The translations under genes and the position numbers were made by a program. This document shows, piece by piece, positions 30,488 through 37,349 of a stretch of 52,764 nucleotides of DNA. Source of the DNA: a virus; IMG/VR virus record IMGVR_UViG_3300032288_004603, positions 1-52,764 of that record; one strand, written 5' to 3'. Positions within the stretch are counted from its first letter, which is position 1; each line of letters begins with the position of its first letter. The notes under the pieces are model-generated. The model saw only the letters and a list, made by a program, of their open reading frames with translations, did no database searches and was not told the DNA's origin.

Positions 30488-30531
30488 GTGAGGTAATTAT
30501 TTGGTTATCTCATTTTTTTTATTTATCTTTG
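30488..30531 (+). terminator. Terminator fused to the next promoter
   Basis: Stem GTGAGGTAA/TTATCTCAT (30488-30496 with 30505-30513), loop TTATTTGG, T-run, TATCTTTG 30524-30531. Its 5' flank repeats that at 26590. Confidence 0.75.
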
Positions 30532-30559
30532 TATTGTCTAATTATTAAAACTTAAAATT

Positions 30560-30700
30560 ATGTTAGTATTAGTTTGTTCTTTAGTTTGGTCTGTTGGATT
30601 TGTTGTCAGCATGGTTGGTATGTATTTAGTTAAAGATTATCGAAATGGTATAATCTATAATGGTTTTGTTGGTAAAATACAAAACTTAATAAAACATTAA
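30560..30700 (+). CDS. Small membrane protein, 46 aa
   Basis: Box 30524-30531, start ATG 30560. A single hydrophobic helix (residues about 2-24), then a basic tail. No family recognised. Confidence 0.55.
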   Translation: MLVLVCSLVWSVGFVVSMVGMYLVKDYRNGIIYNGFVGKIQNLIKH

Positions 30701-30773
30701 AAAAAACCAAAATAAATTTGGTAGATTAAAAAATTATTCTTATCTTTGTAGTGTCTAATTAAAACAACTAAAA

Positions 30774-30890
30774 ATGAAAACAATTCAAATCACACAACAC
30801 GAACTTCAACAAACTATGAAACATAGCATACACAAATCAAAAAAAGATTATTCAAGAAAATCAAAACATAAAAATAAAGGGTGGGATTAA
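30774..30890 (+). CDS. Small very basic protein, 38 aa
   Basis: Box 30741-30748, start ATG 30774. Lys/His/Gln-rich; about a third of residues are basic, as in nucleic-acid-binding peptides. Its promoter and leader support real expression. Function unknown. Confidence 0.5.
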   Translation: MKTIQITQHELQQTMKHSIHKSKKDYSRKSKHKNKGWD

Positions 30891-30962
30891 TTTCCCGCTC
30901 AAAAATTTGGAAATGTCATTTTTATTTTGTATCTTTGTATTGTCAATTTAAAACAATATATT

Positions 30963-31154
30963 ATGAATGCTATTCAGGAATTAGAAACCAACTTTAAAAA
31001 ACAATTTAATAAAGTATTTAGAAAATTAAATTACATTATCTCATATAGTGAATGCGTTATATTACTAGACACATTGAAAGGTGTCAAATATAACCCAATT
31101 GAGAATGAATATGCTTATAGGTGGCAATTAAAATTCAACGAATTGTTAGCGTAA
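30963..31154 (+). CDS. Hypothetical protein, 63 aa
   Basis: Box 30930-30937 sets the start at ATG 30963. Helical and basic in its first half. No family recognised. Confidence 0.55.
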   Translation: MNAIQELETNFKKQFNKVFRKLNYIISYSECVILLDTLKGVKYNPIENEYAYRWQLKFNELLA

Positions 31155-31213
31155 AATTTGCATATATCAAAACTATTCATTATCTTTGTAAGGTCAATTT
31201 AAAACAATATACA

Positions 31214-31423
31214 ATGAGCAAAACATTAAACATTTCAGGAGTACAAGAAAGACTTATCGAATATCACCGCAAACCAACAGCCTACGAAATCAAATTTGGT
31301 TATGGTGCAACACATTATAAAACATTTGCTGAATCAGCTTGTACCGATAAAAATGGGCGTGTTAAAAAGCGTTTAAAATGTCCTATTGATGGACTAATCT
31401 ACACACAAAATTACACAAGTTAA
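31214..31423 (+). CDS. Hypothetical basic protein, 69 aa
   Basis: Box 31181-31188 sets the start at ATG 31214; the longer frame begins inside the preceding gene. Basic, with a C-terminal RVKKRLKCPIDG patch. Function unknown. Confidence 0.55.
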   Translation: MSKTLNISGVQERLIEYHRKPTAYEIKFGYGATHYKTFAESACTDKNGRVKKRLKCPIDGLIYTQNYTS

Positions 31424-31501
31424 TAAAAAAGTTACCAAAAAATTTGGTAGATTAAAAAATAATCCTTATCTTTGTATTGTCTAATTAAAACAACAGAAAA
31501 A

Positions 31502-31642
31502 ATGAGAAAAAATCTAGTAATTGAAGGTCTGCAAGTAGTAACATTGAAAACTTTACAAGTTGCATCAGTTTGCTTTGGTGCAATCGCTTTCGGTGGTATT
31601 GGTTATGCGTTTTATCGAATCATTACCGATAATATAGCATAA
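31502..31642 (+). CDS. Small membrane protein, 46 aa
   Basis: Box 31467-31474, start ATG 31502. A Gly/Ala-rich transmembrane helix (SVCFGAIAFGGIGYAFY) near the C-terminus. The terminator 31668-31691 follows. Confidence 0.55.
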   Translation: MRKNLVIEGLQVVTLKTLQVASVCFGAIAFGGIGYAFYRIITDNIA

Positions 31643-31667
31643 CAAATAATTACATTATTTAATTGTA

Positions 31668-31691
31668 ACCCCTATCAAAAGTAGGGGTATT
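31668..31691 (+). terminator. Terminator
   Basis: ACCCCTA/TAGGGGT (31668-31674 with 31682-31688) followed by T8. Confidence 0.8.
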
Positions 31692-31751
31692 TTTTTTTAA
31701 AAATAATTCATAATTTATTTGGTCAATTCAAAAATTATTCTTACCTTTACA

Positions 31752-31815
31752 ATATCAAACAAAGGGGCTGACACTTACAAGGTGGTAGTAGAGTAGACTC
31801 CAACCTACCTTATAT
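31752..31815 (+). ncRNA. Two-hairpin small RNA family, copy H
   Basis: Plus-strand copy behind a weakened box TACCTTTA (31742-31749). Hairpin 2 CTG-A-CAC-TTACAAG-GTG-G-TAG; AGAGTAGACTCC at 31790-31801, then AACCTACC. Hairpin 1 is not visible, so this is the least complete copy. Confidence 0.65.
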
Positions 31816-31912
31816 TATTATACGAAAAAAAAAATTAAAAATAATTCATAAAAAATTTGGTGGTATCAAAAATAATCCCTATCTTTGTAAGGTCAATTTA
31901 AAACAATATATT

Positions 31913-32146
31913 ATGAATGCAAGACCTATTTATGTTATCGCAAATGAAATTAAAAAAGATTGGGTTAAACCAAACTATGCCGCAAAGCCTTATTTAGAAG
32001 CTATGGAATGTTTAAATTCCATTAATGATAAGTATGGTTGGGATAGTGGTAAATCGGTTGTCTTATACTTCCTATGTAACGCAAACACTTGGAAAGGTGA
32101 AACTGCAAAACGTATCAAAGCTGAATTAAAGTCCCTTACAAAATAA
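31913..32146 (+). CDS. Hypothetical basic protein, 77 aa
   Basis: Box 31880-31887, start ATG 31913. Helical, with a W-D-S-G-K-S segment and a Lys-rich end. The layout ARPIYVIANEIKKDW...AKPYLEAM is one I associate with small phage proteins, but no name is available. Confidence 0.6.
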   Translation: MNARPIYVIANEIKKDWVKPNYAAKPYLEAMECLNSINDKYGWDSGKSVVLYFLCNANTWKGETAKRIKAELKSLTK

Positions 32147-32240
32147 GGGACAAAAAAAAATTAAAAATAATTCATAAAAAATTTGGTGGATTCAAAAATA
32201 ATCCTTACCTTTACAATATCAAATTAAAACACTTAAAAAA

Positions 32241-32798
32241 ATGGAAACAACTTTAAACAAATCAATCGAGGCACTAAAAGTAATTAACGCTATTTCATCA
32301 GTATTGGCAAAATCCCCTACTGGCGTTTCTTTCGTATCTATCAAAGGTTATACTAACTCTTATGGCGAAGTATCTAATAACCTTGTAAATGTTGGTGCAA
32401 GTCTTGAAAACGCAAAGAAAAAAGATATTGAAACTTTGCAAAGTTTAGACGTTACTACTTTGAACGGAGATAGTATCTTACTTGAAACTGCAAAGGTAGA
32501 ATTAATTAACTCTTTCATCAAGCCTGACGAAAATAGAAGTCAAGGACAAATTGACGCTTACACTATCGTAGCCAAAGGAATTAAAGTACACAACCAAACA
32601 GGCGAAATTTACGTTTTCGGCTTACGTAACAGCAAAACAGTTGTTGTTGAGGGTGTTTATCCACAAGTGAAGTCAAGACCTCTTACAATCGCTAAAAATC
32701 AATTAAGAAAGGAATTGAAATCAAACAAGTTTACTCAATACAAACTTTCTTCAACTGCCGTAATGAAAATGAATGGCGAAGAACTAATCTTTGAATGA
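32241..32798 (+). CDS. Hypothetical protein, 185 aa
   Basis: Box TACCTTTA 32206-32213, start ATG 32241. Ser/Thr/Lys-rich with a beta-rich middle (GVSFVSIKGYTNSYGEV) and a basic C-terminus. Base composition is richer in G/C than its neighbours. It is the last gene of the promoter array and ends in a strong terminator. No family recognised. Confidence 0.65.
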   Translation: METTLNKSIEALKVINAISSVLAKSPTGVSFVSIKGYTNSYGEVSNNLVNVGASLENAKKKDIETLQSLDVTTLNGDSILLETAKVELINSFIKPDENRSQGQIDAYTIVAKGIKVHNQTGEIYVFGLRNSKTVVVEGVYPQVKSRPLTIAKNQLRKELKSNKFTQYKLSSTAVMKMNGEELIFE

Positions 32799-32821
32799 TT
32801 AGCTTTAAGCAAAAATAATCA

Positions 32822-32845
32822 AGTCCCGAAAGGGACTTTTTTTGT
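32822..32845 (+). terminator. Terminator closing the early region
   Basis: AGTCCC-GAAA-GGGACT (32822-32837) with a T7 tail. It is the last terminator before the noncoding junction. Confidence 0.85.
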
Positions 32846-33230
32846 TAATAACTTTTTTTATTATTTTACTTGCATATATAAATTATTTTACATAACCTTA
32901 AATAATGCGTTTTAAGACACTTTAATTACTAAACGGGGTGTTACCCCTCCCCCCTTGAGAACGTAGGGGAGGGTGGGTATATGACCCCCCATACCCCTCC
33001 CCCCGTGAACCCTCTTTAGACCCCCCCCGTTCGGGGGTGTTTTGGGTGGGTCGGATTTGTAAAGAAATTTTTTGGGTAAATTTTCACATCTATTATTAGG
33101 ACCCCTATATATAAAAAATTTTTTTGGGTAATTTTTTCAATCAATATTTAGCTACCCCATTTTTCAAAAAATTTTTTGGAAAAAAATTCAAGTAAATTTT
33201 TAGGTCCTTATATATTACACCATATACTTT
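32846..33230. other. Noncoding junction with a G/C-rich hairpin block
   Basis: No gene. 32935-33055 is an island of C- and G-runs in AT-rich DNA. GGGGAGGG (32966-32973) can pair either with CCCTCCCC at 32995-33002 or with C-runs at 32944-32954. CCCCC-GTTC-GGGGG follows near 33026. Downstream are three imperfect copies of AAATTTTTTTGGG (33064, 33118 and 33165 areas). Confidence 0.6.
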
Positions 33231-33238
33231 ATATTTAT
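33231..33238 (+). promoter_or_regulatory. ATATTTAT element, 4 bases before ATG
   Basis: ATATTTAT-TATT-ATG upstream of the membrane protein. No TAnnTTTG box here. Confidence 0.55.
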
Positions 33239-33242
33239 TATT

Positions 33243-33719
33243 ATGGAATCTAGAGTGAGTGATATGGTATTAAGGTTTGCAGTTGTATTACTTGCATTAT
33301 TACAACCATTAATTATAGTCTTATGTTTTGGTGTTGATGTTCATTCGATATCTGCGATGTGGTTAACTTATTTACAACCTTTATTTATTGTTACCAATGC
33401 TGCAACCAGTTATTTATTATTCAGTATTAGAAGGTGGAGGATTCCCAGTTTGTTTTTATTGTTACTAACTGCTTTTTCTGTTCAGTTCAGTATGTTATCT
33501 CACAATATATTTGCTGGGATATTTTTTGTTAGTTGTGTATATTCTTTATATGGTATAAAGAGATTGAGATGGTATATAATACCTTATGTTTGTTCTGCTT
33601 TGGTATTATTGGTATCTAGTATATTTTGGGCTGAGGTAGCTGCGGTTATTGTGATATGCGCATATCATTTTAATTTATTGGTTGGTGTATTAAAGATAAG
33701 GAATAAAAAAAGGGGTTAA
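33243..33719 (+). CDS. Polytopic membrane protein, 158 aa
   Basis: Five or six hydrophobic segments (residues about 8-30, 40-60, 67-85, 90-105 and 112-150) with basic loops between them. First gene after the noncoding junction. No family recognised; it could be a holin-like or envelope-modifying protein, but length and helix count do not settle this. Confidence 0.65.
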   Translation: MESRVSDMVLRFAVVLLALLQPLIIVLCFGVDVHSISAMWLTYLQPLFIVTNAATSYLLFSIRRWRIPSLFLLLLTAFSVQFSMLSHNIFAGIFFVSCVYSLYGIKRLRWYIIPYVCSALVLLVSSIFWAEVAAVIVICAYHFNLLVGVLKIRNKKRG

Positions 33720-33731
33720 TTAGTTTTTAAG

Positions 33732-33739
33732 ATATTTAT
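33732..33739 (+). promoter_or_regulatory. ATATTTAT element, 4 bases before ATG
   Basis: AGATATTTAT-TATT-ATG upstream of the kinase-like gene, with spacing identical to the site at 33231. Confidence 0.55.
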
Positions 33740-33743
33740 TATT

Positions 33744-34388
33744 ATGAAATCTTATATTCAAAAATTATTAAGGGAGAGTTTAGTTGGTGAGGATTATCCG
33801 TCTAGCTGGAATATTGAAGAATTTAAAAAATTAAATTCATTTGCAAAGCGTGTTGAGTATTGTAATACGCACCTTAAAAGAATTTCTTCTGGGTCAAGTA
33901 GAATTGTTTATATGGTGGATAATGAGAAGGTGCTTAAATTGGCCAAGAATAAAAAGGGATTAGCTCAGAACGAGGTTGAGATAGAATATAGTGGTTATTA
34001 TGATATTGAGGACATTGTTGCCAAAGTATTTGAATCAGATGAAAACAGTTTATGGGTTGAGATGGAATTGGCCAAGAAAGTTACACCAAATATTTTTAAG
34101 AGCGTTGTTGGGGTTAGTTTTGAGGATTATGCTGCTGCTATGCATTATCATTACCATACAAATATTAAACCTAGTAGATACTCACCTAAAAAACCAGAGA
34201 ATATGGATGAATTGTGGGAAAACGAATTTACTTATAGTATGTTAGATTTTATGGCCAATTATGATATTCCAGTTGGTGATTTAGGTAGATTATCAACGTA
34301 TGGTTTAGTTAAAAGAGATGGTCATGATACAATAGTTATGATTGATTATGGTTTAACTCACGATGTTTACGGAACTTATTACAGTTAA
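33744..34388 (+). CDS. Protein-kinase-fold protein with N-terminal tag, 214 aa
   Basis: After the tag MKSYIQKLLRESL, residues about 46-70 (ISSGSSRIVYMVDNEKVLKLA) look like a glycine-rich loop and the VLK lysine. VEMELAKKV (about 109-117) fits the hinge, and GDLGRLSTYG...IVMIDYGLT (about 185-207) fits the D-Y-G metal-binding motif. The usual HRD loop is not clear, so activity is uncertain. Preceded by an ATATTTAT element. The N-terminal LRE may be a processing or head-targeting signal. Confidence 0.6.
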   Translation: MKSYIQKLLRESLVGEDYPSSWNIEEFKKLNSFAKRVEYCNTHLKRISSGSSRIVYMVDNEKVLKLAKNKKGLAQNEVEIEYSGYYDIEDIVAKVFESDENSLWVEMELAKKVTPNIFKSVVGVSFEDYAAAMHYHYHTNIKPSRYSPKKPENMDELWENEFTYSMLDFMANYDIPVGDLGRLSTYGLVKRDGHDTIVMIDYGLTHDVYGTYYS

Positions 34389-34601
34389 TTATTTTTCTTT
34401 AAATTTAACGGTATTTTCTTTATTTGAGTTTTTCTCAAATTCATCTTTTTCTATAAAGCCCCAAATTTCGGAACCTTTTTTTCTTTTATAATATACATCA
34501 CCACCACCAATATCTCTCATTTGATATTCGTATTCGGTTTTCTTCGCTTCATTTAATAGCGATTCTCTTAGTTTGTATTTAATTACAGATTTAATCATCA
34601 T
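34389..34601 (-). CDS. Small tagged basic protein, 70 aa
   Basis: Begins MMIKSVIKYKLRESLLNEA, close to the tag of the kinase-like protein, followed by a charged body. The ATATTTAT element (complement of 34605-34612) is 3 bases from the first ATG. Convergent with the kinase-like gene, with no gap between the stops. Confidence 0.6.
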   Translation of the reverse strand: MMIKSVIKYKLRESLLNEAKKTEYEYQMRDIGGGDVYYKRKKGSEIWGFIEKDEFEKNSNKENTVKFKEK

Positions 34602-34604
34602 TAT

Positions 34605-34612
34605 ATAAATAT
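34605..34612 (-). promoter_or_regulatory. ATATTTAT element
   Basis: Minus-strand TATATTTATATAATG upstream of the 70-residue tagged gene, directly after the terminator of the upstream operon. Confidence 0.5.
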
Positions 34613-34616
34613 AAAA

Positions 34617-34639
34617 AACCCCATAAAAAATATGGGGTT
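34617..34639. terminator. Terminator of the NAD/PRPP operon
   Basis: AACCCCATA/TATGGGGTT (34617-34625 with 34631-34639), with T6 on the minus strand, ending the minus-strand transcript from the NAMPT region. Confidence 0.75.
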
Positions 34640-34723
34640 ATTGATATATAATGGTCGGTAAAAAATTTAAATTTTACCGTTTGTTCCTAATTTGACGGTA
34701 ATTCGGTAATAACCATCAAGTTT

Positions 34724-35065
34724 TTATGCTTTACTAAAATAAATAATTTTTGGAAATTTACCGAATACGAATTTGGTTACATCACATAACCAAATATCCA
34801 AGTTAAATTCAAGACCCATATAGGATTCCATGTGGTAATAAGCACCTTCACCATGTTCTGGTGTTTCATGCAAGAAAATAAGCATCTCATAACCATCTTC
34901 TGGTTCTGTTAACATATATAATGTAACTTCACCTTCACCTTGCGCTAGTATGTCTAGCATGGTATCGGCACCCATAACCATTTCCAGGGCGGCTTTGGGG
35001 CCTTCCCATTCAGGAAGGTCCACATACCACTTATTATCTGGTTCTTTATAAAATTTAAGTTCCAT
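34724..35065 (-). CDS. DUF6717-like acidic protein, 113 aa
   Basis: The pattern MELKFYKEPDNKWYVDLPEW, a central MVMGADTMLDILAQGEGEVTL and a final LCDVTKFVFGKFP-IIYF match a small family I recall as DUF6717. Function unknown. The start overlaps the NAMPT stop, so it is the downstream partner in that operon. Confidence 0.6.
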   Translation of the reverse strand: MELKFYKEPDNKWYVDLPEWEGPKAALEMVMGADTMLDILAQGEGEVTLYMLTEPEDGYEMLIFLHETPEHGEGAYYHMESYMGLEFNLDIWLCDVTKFVFGKFPKIIYFSKA

Positions 35066-36603
35066 TATACTAGCTCTACTAATTTACCAAGTTTACCTCT
35101 GATTTCAGTTAAGGTTGTTGTGTTATAGAAATTACCATCTGAATAGATTGTTTTTAATTCACCAGTATTTTCACCTTCCCATGTGCACCTATCGATTAGA
35201 TAATAATCACCATCCACATCTTTTTTAACACATAGTAAACCAGTTGCTGATTTCTTTGTCCCATCATCAGTGATTGGGTCTTTGAAGATTTCTCTACCTT
35301 CAGGGTTGAAGTCACCATCAAACTTAGGTTTGTTAACTTCAACGTATGTCGCTTTCATTGCAAATCCGAAAGTATCTCTGGTATTGTATTGGTAAGTGAA
35401 TGAACCGATACCTAATACTACGTTTGTTGATGCAAATCCTTTTGCTTCTAATCTTCTACAGATTTCATCTGCTCTATCGATTGTGATTGAGTCACCGTAG
35501 ATTGCTCCGATGTGTGGGTCAATAACTTTGTAACCTTGTTCGTTGATTGTTCCACCGAATACATCCCAAAGCAATTCAACTACACCTTTGTATTTTGGGT
35601 GTGTTAAATCTAAATCAGCATTTTCGACAACATCTCTGTAATCACGAGATATAACTTGTTCACCACAAAGAATATCTACTGGGTCACCAGAGTCAGGACG
35701 AATAACCAATTTACCATCACGATTCATAATTTCTTCTTTCAAAGTAACTATGTGTTCAGTACATACTTTCCATAAGTCCCAAGTATCAGATACAACTGAT
35801 AGGATTCCAGTTGGGTATGTTTCCAATAATCTTCTGAATGTATCGATTTCATCTTCTTTACCACCAGCACACATAACTGAGTGTTCTGTTGCATTAACTG
35901 AACCAGCGATAAATCCAGTTTCACCATAGTATTTTCTTGCACCATAGATTGCTGGAAGAGAATCTGAACCAGAGAATGATGTTAGGTGACCAATACCAGA
36001 TGATACAGTTGCATCGATTGAATCCATACCTCTCATTGAGAAATCGTGACCTTGCCAGTCAATAAACCAACCTTTTTCAGCATCAGTTTTTTCTTGCCAT
36101 TTTGTTAATACCTTTCTGTAGTTATGTGCAATGGTTGCTGAAGTCATTGGTTTCCACAATAAGTTGGAAATGATTGTTTCCAAATAGTTGGTAATCCAAT
36201 AGAACTCTGGAATTGTGTTATAGATTGTAAGCACTGGAACCTTAGCTGGTACAACTGTACCTTCTTCGATTGCTTTAACTTTGATTGGTAGATAACCTAA
36301 ATCGTGTAATGCTTCAAAGTGTGACACATCGTAATCTGTGTTAAGATACATTGATAATTCACGTTTCATTTCACCACAAACAACTTCTTTTGGTTGTGAG
36401 AAGAAATCTCTATCGAAAGATTCGTGGATTATTTTCATAACCATTTGTTGTCCAAACGAAACGATTTCGTTGCAATGTTTTGGCGCATGTTTCAAGCTTC
36501 TTGGTGTGAAGTTTGAATAAACTAATGTTGTACCCTTTGGGTACATATTATGATGAGCCGTTTTATACCCATCAGTAAGTAATAAAGGATTTATGTTTTT
36601 CAT
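35065..36603 (-). CDS. nadV: Nicotinamide phosphoribosyltransferase (NAMPT/NadV family), 512 aa
   Basis: Canonical members make NMN from nicotinamide and PRPP. Seen here: NPLLLTDGYKTAHHNMYP at residues 4-21, HDFSMRG (186-192), NATEHSVM with the catalytic-type His at 241, and IRPDSGDP (301-308) for the phosphoribosyl site. Length is slightly above the family norm. In an operon with a PRPP-synthetase-like gene it could instead act as Namat in an NAD+ reconstitution pathway, joining ADPR-pyrophosphate to nicotinamide. No NMN adenylyltransferase is visible nearby. Which reaction it runs is inference. Confidence 0.9.
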   Translation of the reverse strand: MKNINPLLLTDGYKTAHHNMYPKGTTLVYSNFTPRSLKHAPKHCNEIVSFGQQMVMKIIHESFDRDFFSQPKEVVCGEMKRELSMYLNTDYDVSHFEALHDLGYLPIKVKAIEEGTVVPAKVPVLTIYNTIPEFYWITNYLETIISNLLWKPMTSATIAHNYRKVLTKWQEKTDAEKGWFIDWQGHDFSMRGMDSIDATVSSGIGHLTSFSGSDSLPAIYGARKYYGETGFIAGSVNATEHSVMCAGGKEDEIDTFRRLLETYPTGILSVVSDTWDLWKVCTEHIVTLKEEIMNRDGKLVIRPDSGDPVDILCGEQVISRDYRDVVENADLDLTHPKYKGVVELLWDVFGGTINEQGYKVIDPHIGAIYGDSITIDRADEICRRLEAKGFASTNVVLGIGSFTYQYNTRDTFGFAMKATYVEVNKPKFDGDFNPEGREIFKDPITDDGTKKSATGLLCVKKDVDGDYYLIDRCTWEGENTGELKTIYSDGNFYNTTTLTEIRGKLGKLVELV

Positions 36604-36616
36604 TTTTTATGTTTTT

Positions 36617-36685
36617 TTAAATAAACATATGGATATAATTAAAAGTCTTATAGCCATCCGTTAAAAGTAATGGATTGATTCTCAT
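36617..36685 (-). pseudogene. Remnant of a second NAMPT start
   Basis: The frame from ATG 36685 reads MRINPLLLTDGYKT then diverges and stops after 22 codons. Its first 14 residues match the true NAMPT start almost exactly, yet the codons differ at many synonymous positions (CCA/CCT, CTT/TTA, ACG/ACT, GGC/GGG). It is therefore the remnant of a different homolog, not a recent copy. Confidence 0.7.
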
Positions 36686-36690
36686 ATTAT

Positions 36691-36864
36691 TTATTTTTCT
36701 TTTTGGATTACCACTGCAAACTTACCATTAAGTTTTTCTGACCAACTGTGGCTACCTGATAGTGCCACATATTGTGCGGTTACTGAAACTACTTCCCAAC
36801 CTTCCTCTAACCAGTCGTTCACTTCTTCTTCAGATTCCACAATTAAAAATTTTTGTTCTTTCAT
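36691..36864 (-). CDS. Hypothetical small protein, 57 aa
   Basis: Start ATG 36864; longer readings run into the next gene. Short alpha/beta protein: FLIVESEEEVNDWLEEGWEVVS is typical of small proteins with a strand-helix-strand core. It lies inside the NAD/PRPP operon. Confidence 0.55.
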   Translation of the reverse strand: MKEQKFLIVESEEEVNDWLEEGWEVVSVTAQYVALSGSHSWSEKLNGKFAVVIQKEK

Positions 36865-36865
36865 A

Positions 36866-37348
36866 TTATTTATTTTCCACAAAGGTAGTAATAAAAAAGT
36901 TATCATGCAAGAGATTTTCAATATTTTCGTATAAAGGTATGTTAAATCTTTCGCAAACTATCTCAACATTACCTTTTCTCCAGAAACCTTCTGGGCAGCA
37001 AACCAATAATTTACCGCTTGAAGCATATAGACCCAACTCAAGTAACGATATTGGTGATTTTGAGTCTGGTAATAGGTATAAGATGATAATGTCTGATTTA
37101 TTTAAGGCATCCAATTCCCAATTAACTTGTTGGTAGAATTGTGGGTTTTCGATTCTTTGTTCCCAAGATGAATCCCATTCTTCACGTCTAGGATTTAGAA
37201 TAGTATAAGGTCTATCAGATAATGCTTCAGTGATTTTTGTTTGCCAATCTTCTGAATTACCCATTTCTATGGTACCAGCCAAAAATATTTTGAGGTGGTT
37301 TTTTCTACTGTTTTTGACAACAGAATGTGGTGGTTTAATTACGTTCAT
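36866..37348 (-). CDS. Nucleoside 2-deoxyribosyltransferase-like protein, about 160 aa
   Basis: IFLAGTIEMG near residue 20-30, the NPRREEWD segment, F-Y-Q-Q-V-N-W-E-L-D-A-L, SPISLLELGLYA with the catalytic-type Glu, and CCPEGFWRKGNVEIVC follow the pattern of the deoxyribosyltransferase-like (Nuc_deoxyri_tr3 type) family. Known relatives cleave or exchange nucleoside bases; the substrate here is unknown. ATG 37348 follows the upstream stop; ATG 37360 overlaps it. Placed between NAMPT and the PRPP-synthetase-like gene, so NAD-related chemistry is plausible. Confidence 0.75.
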   Translation of the reverse strand: MNVIKPPHSVVKNSRKNHLKIFLAGTIEMGNSEDWQTKITEALSDRPYTILNPRREEWDSSWEQRIENPQFYQQVNWELDALNKSDIIILYLLPDSKSPISLLELGLYASSGKLLVCCPEGFWRKGNVEIVCERFNIPLYENIENLLHDNFFITTFVENK

Positions 37349-37349
37349 A

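Larger units (their letters stand above)
3782..32213 (+). promoter_or_regulatory. Array of about 50 near-identical promoters with a shared leader
   Basis: Each unit has TTTGG, roughly 20 bases, TAnnTTTG (mostly TATCTTTG or TACCTTTG), then TATTGTCTAATTATTAAAACA or a shortened form, then ATG within about 5-12 bases. -7 boxes I located: 3782, 4076, 5285, 6139, 6432, 7035, 7482, 8253, 8652, 8983, 9504, 10449, 10993, 11499, 11903, 12910, 14126, 14419, 14890, 15424, 16157, 16615, 17002, 17258, 19380, 19717, 19987, 20373, 20673, 21072, 21432, 22701, 23309, 23583, 24005, 24352, 24687, 25157, 25873, 26647, 26965, 27495, 28381, 28871, 29313, 29857, 30033, 30524, 30741, 30930, 31181, 31467, 31880, 32206. 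The motif matches the known Bacteroidota -33/-7 consensus. Apparent proteins beginning MYCLI are TTG readings of the box itself. Confidence 0.85.

Noticed and set aside
3632-31815. Reading the nine-copy RNA as a hammerhead or other known self-cleaving ribozyme
   Set aside because: CUGA and GAAA occur in some copies, but the CUGAUGA core, the second conserved strand and a cleavage site are not in the required arrangement; twister and pistol cores are also absent.
3632-31815. Reading the nine-copy repeat as a CRISPR array
   Set aside because: Copies are kilobases apart, on both strands, and vary inside the stems; there are no spacers or cas genes.
33026-33040. CCCCC-GTTC-GGGGG as a simple terminator
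   Set aside because: No T-run follows directly and no gene ends next to it; the early region is already closed by the terminator at 32822.
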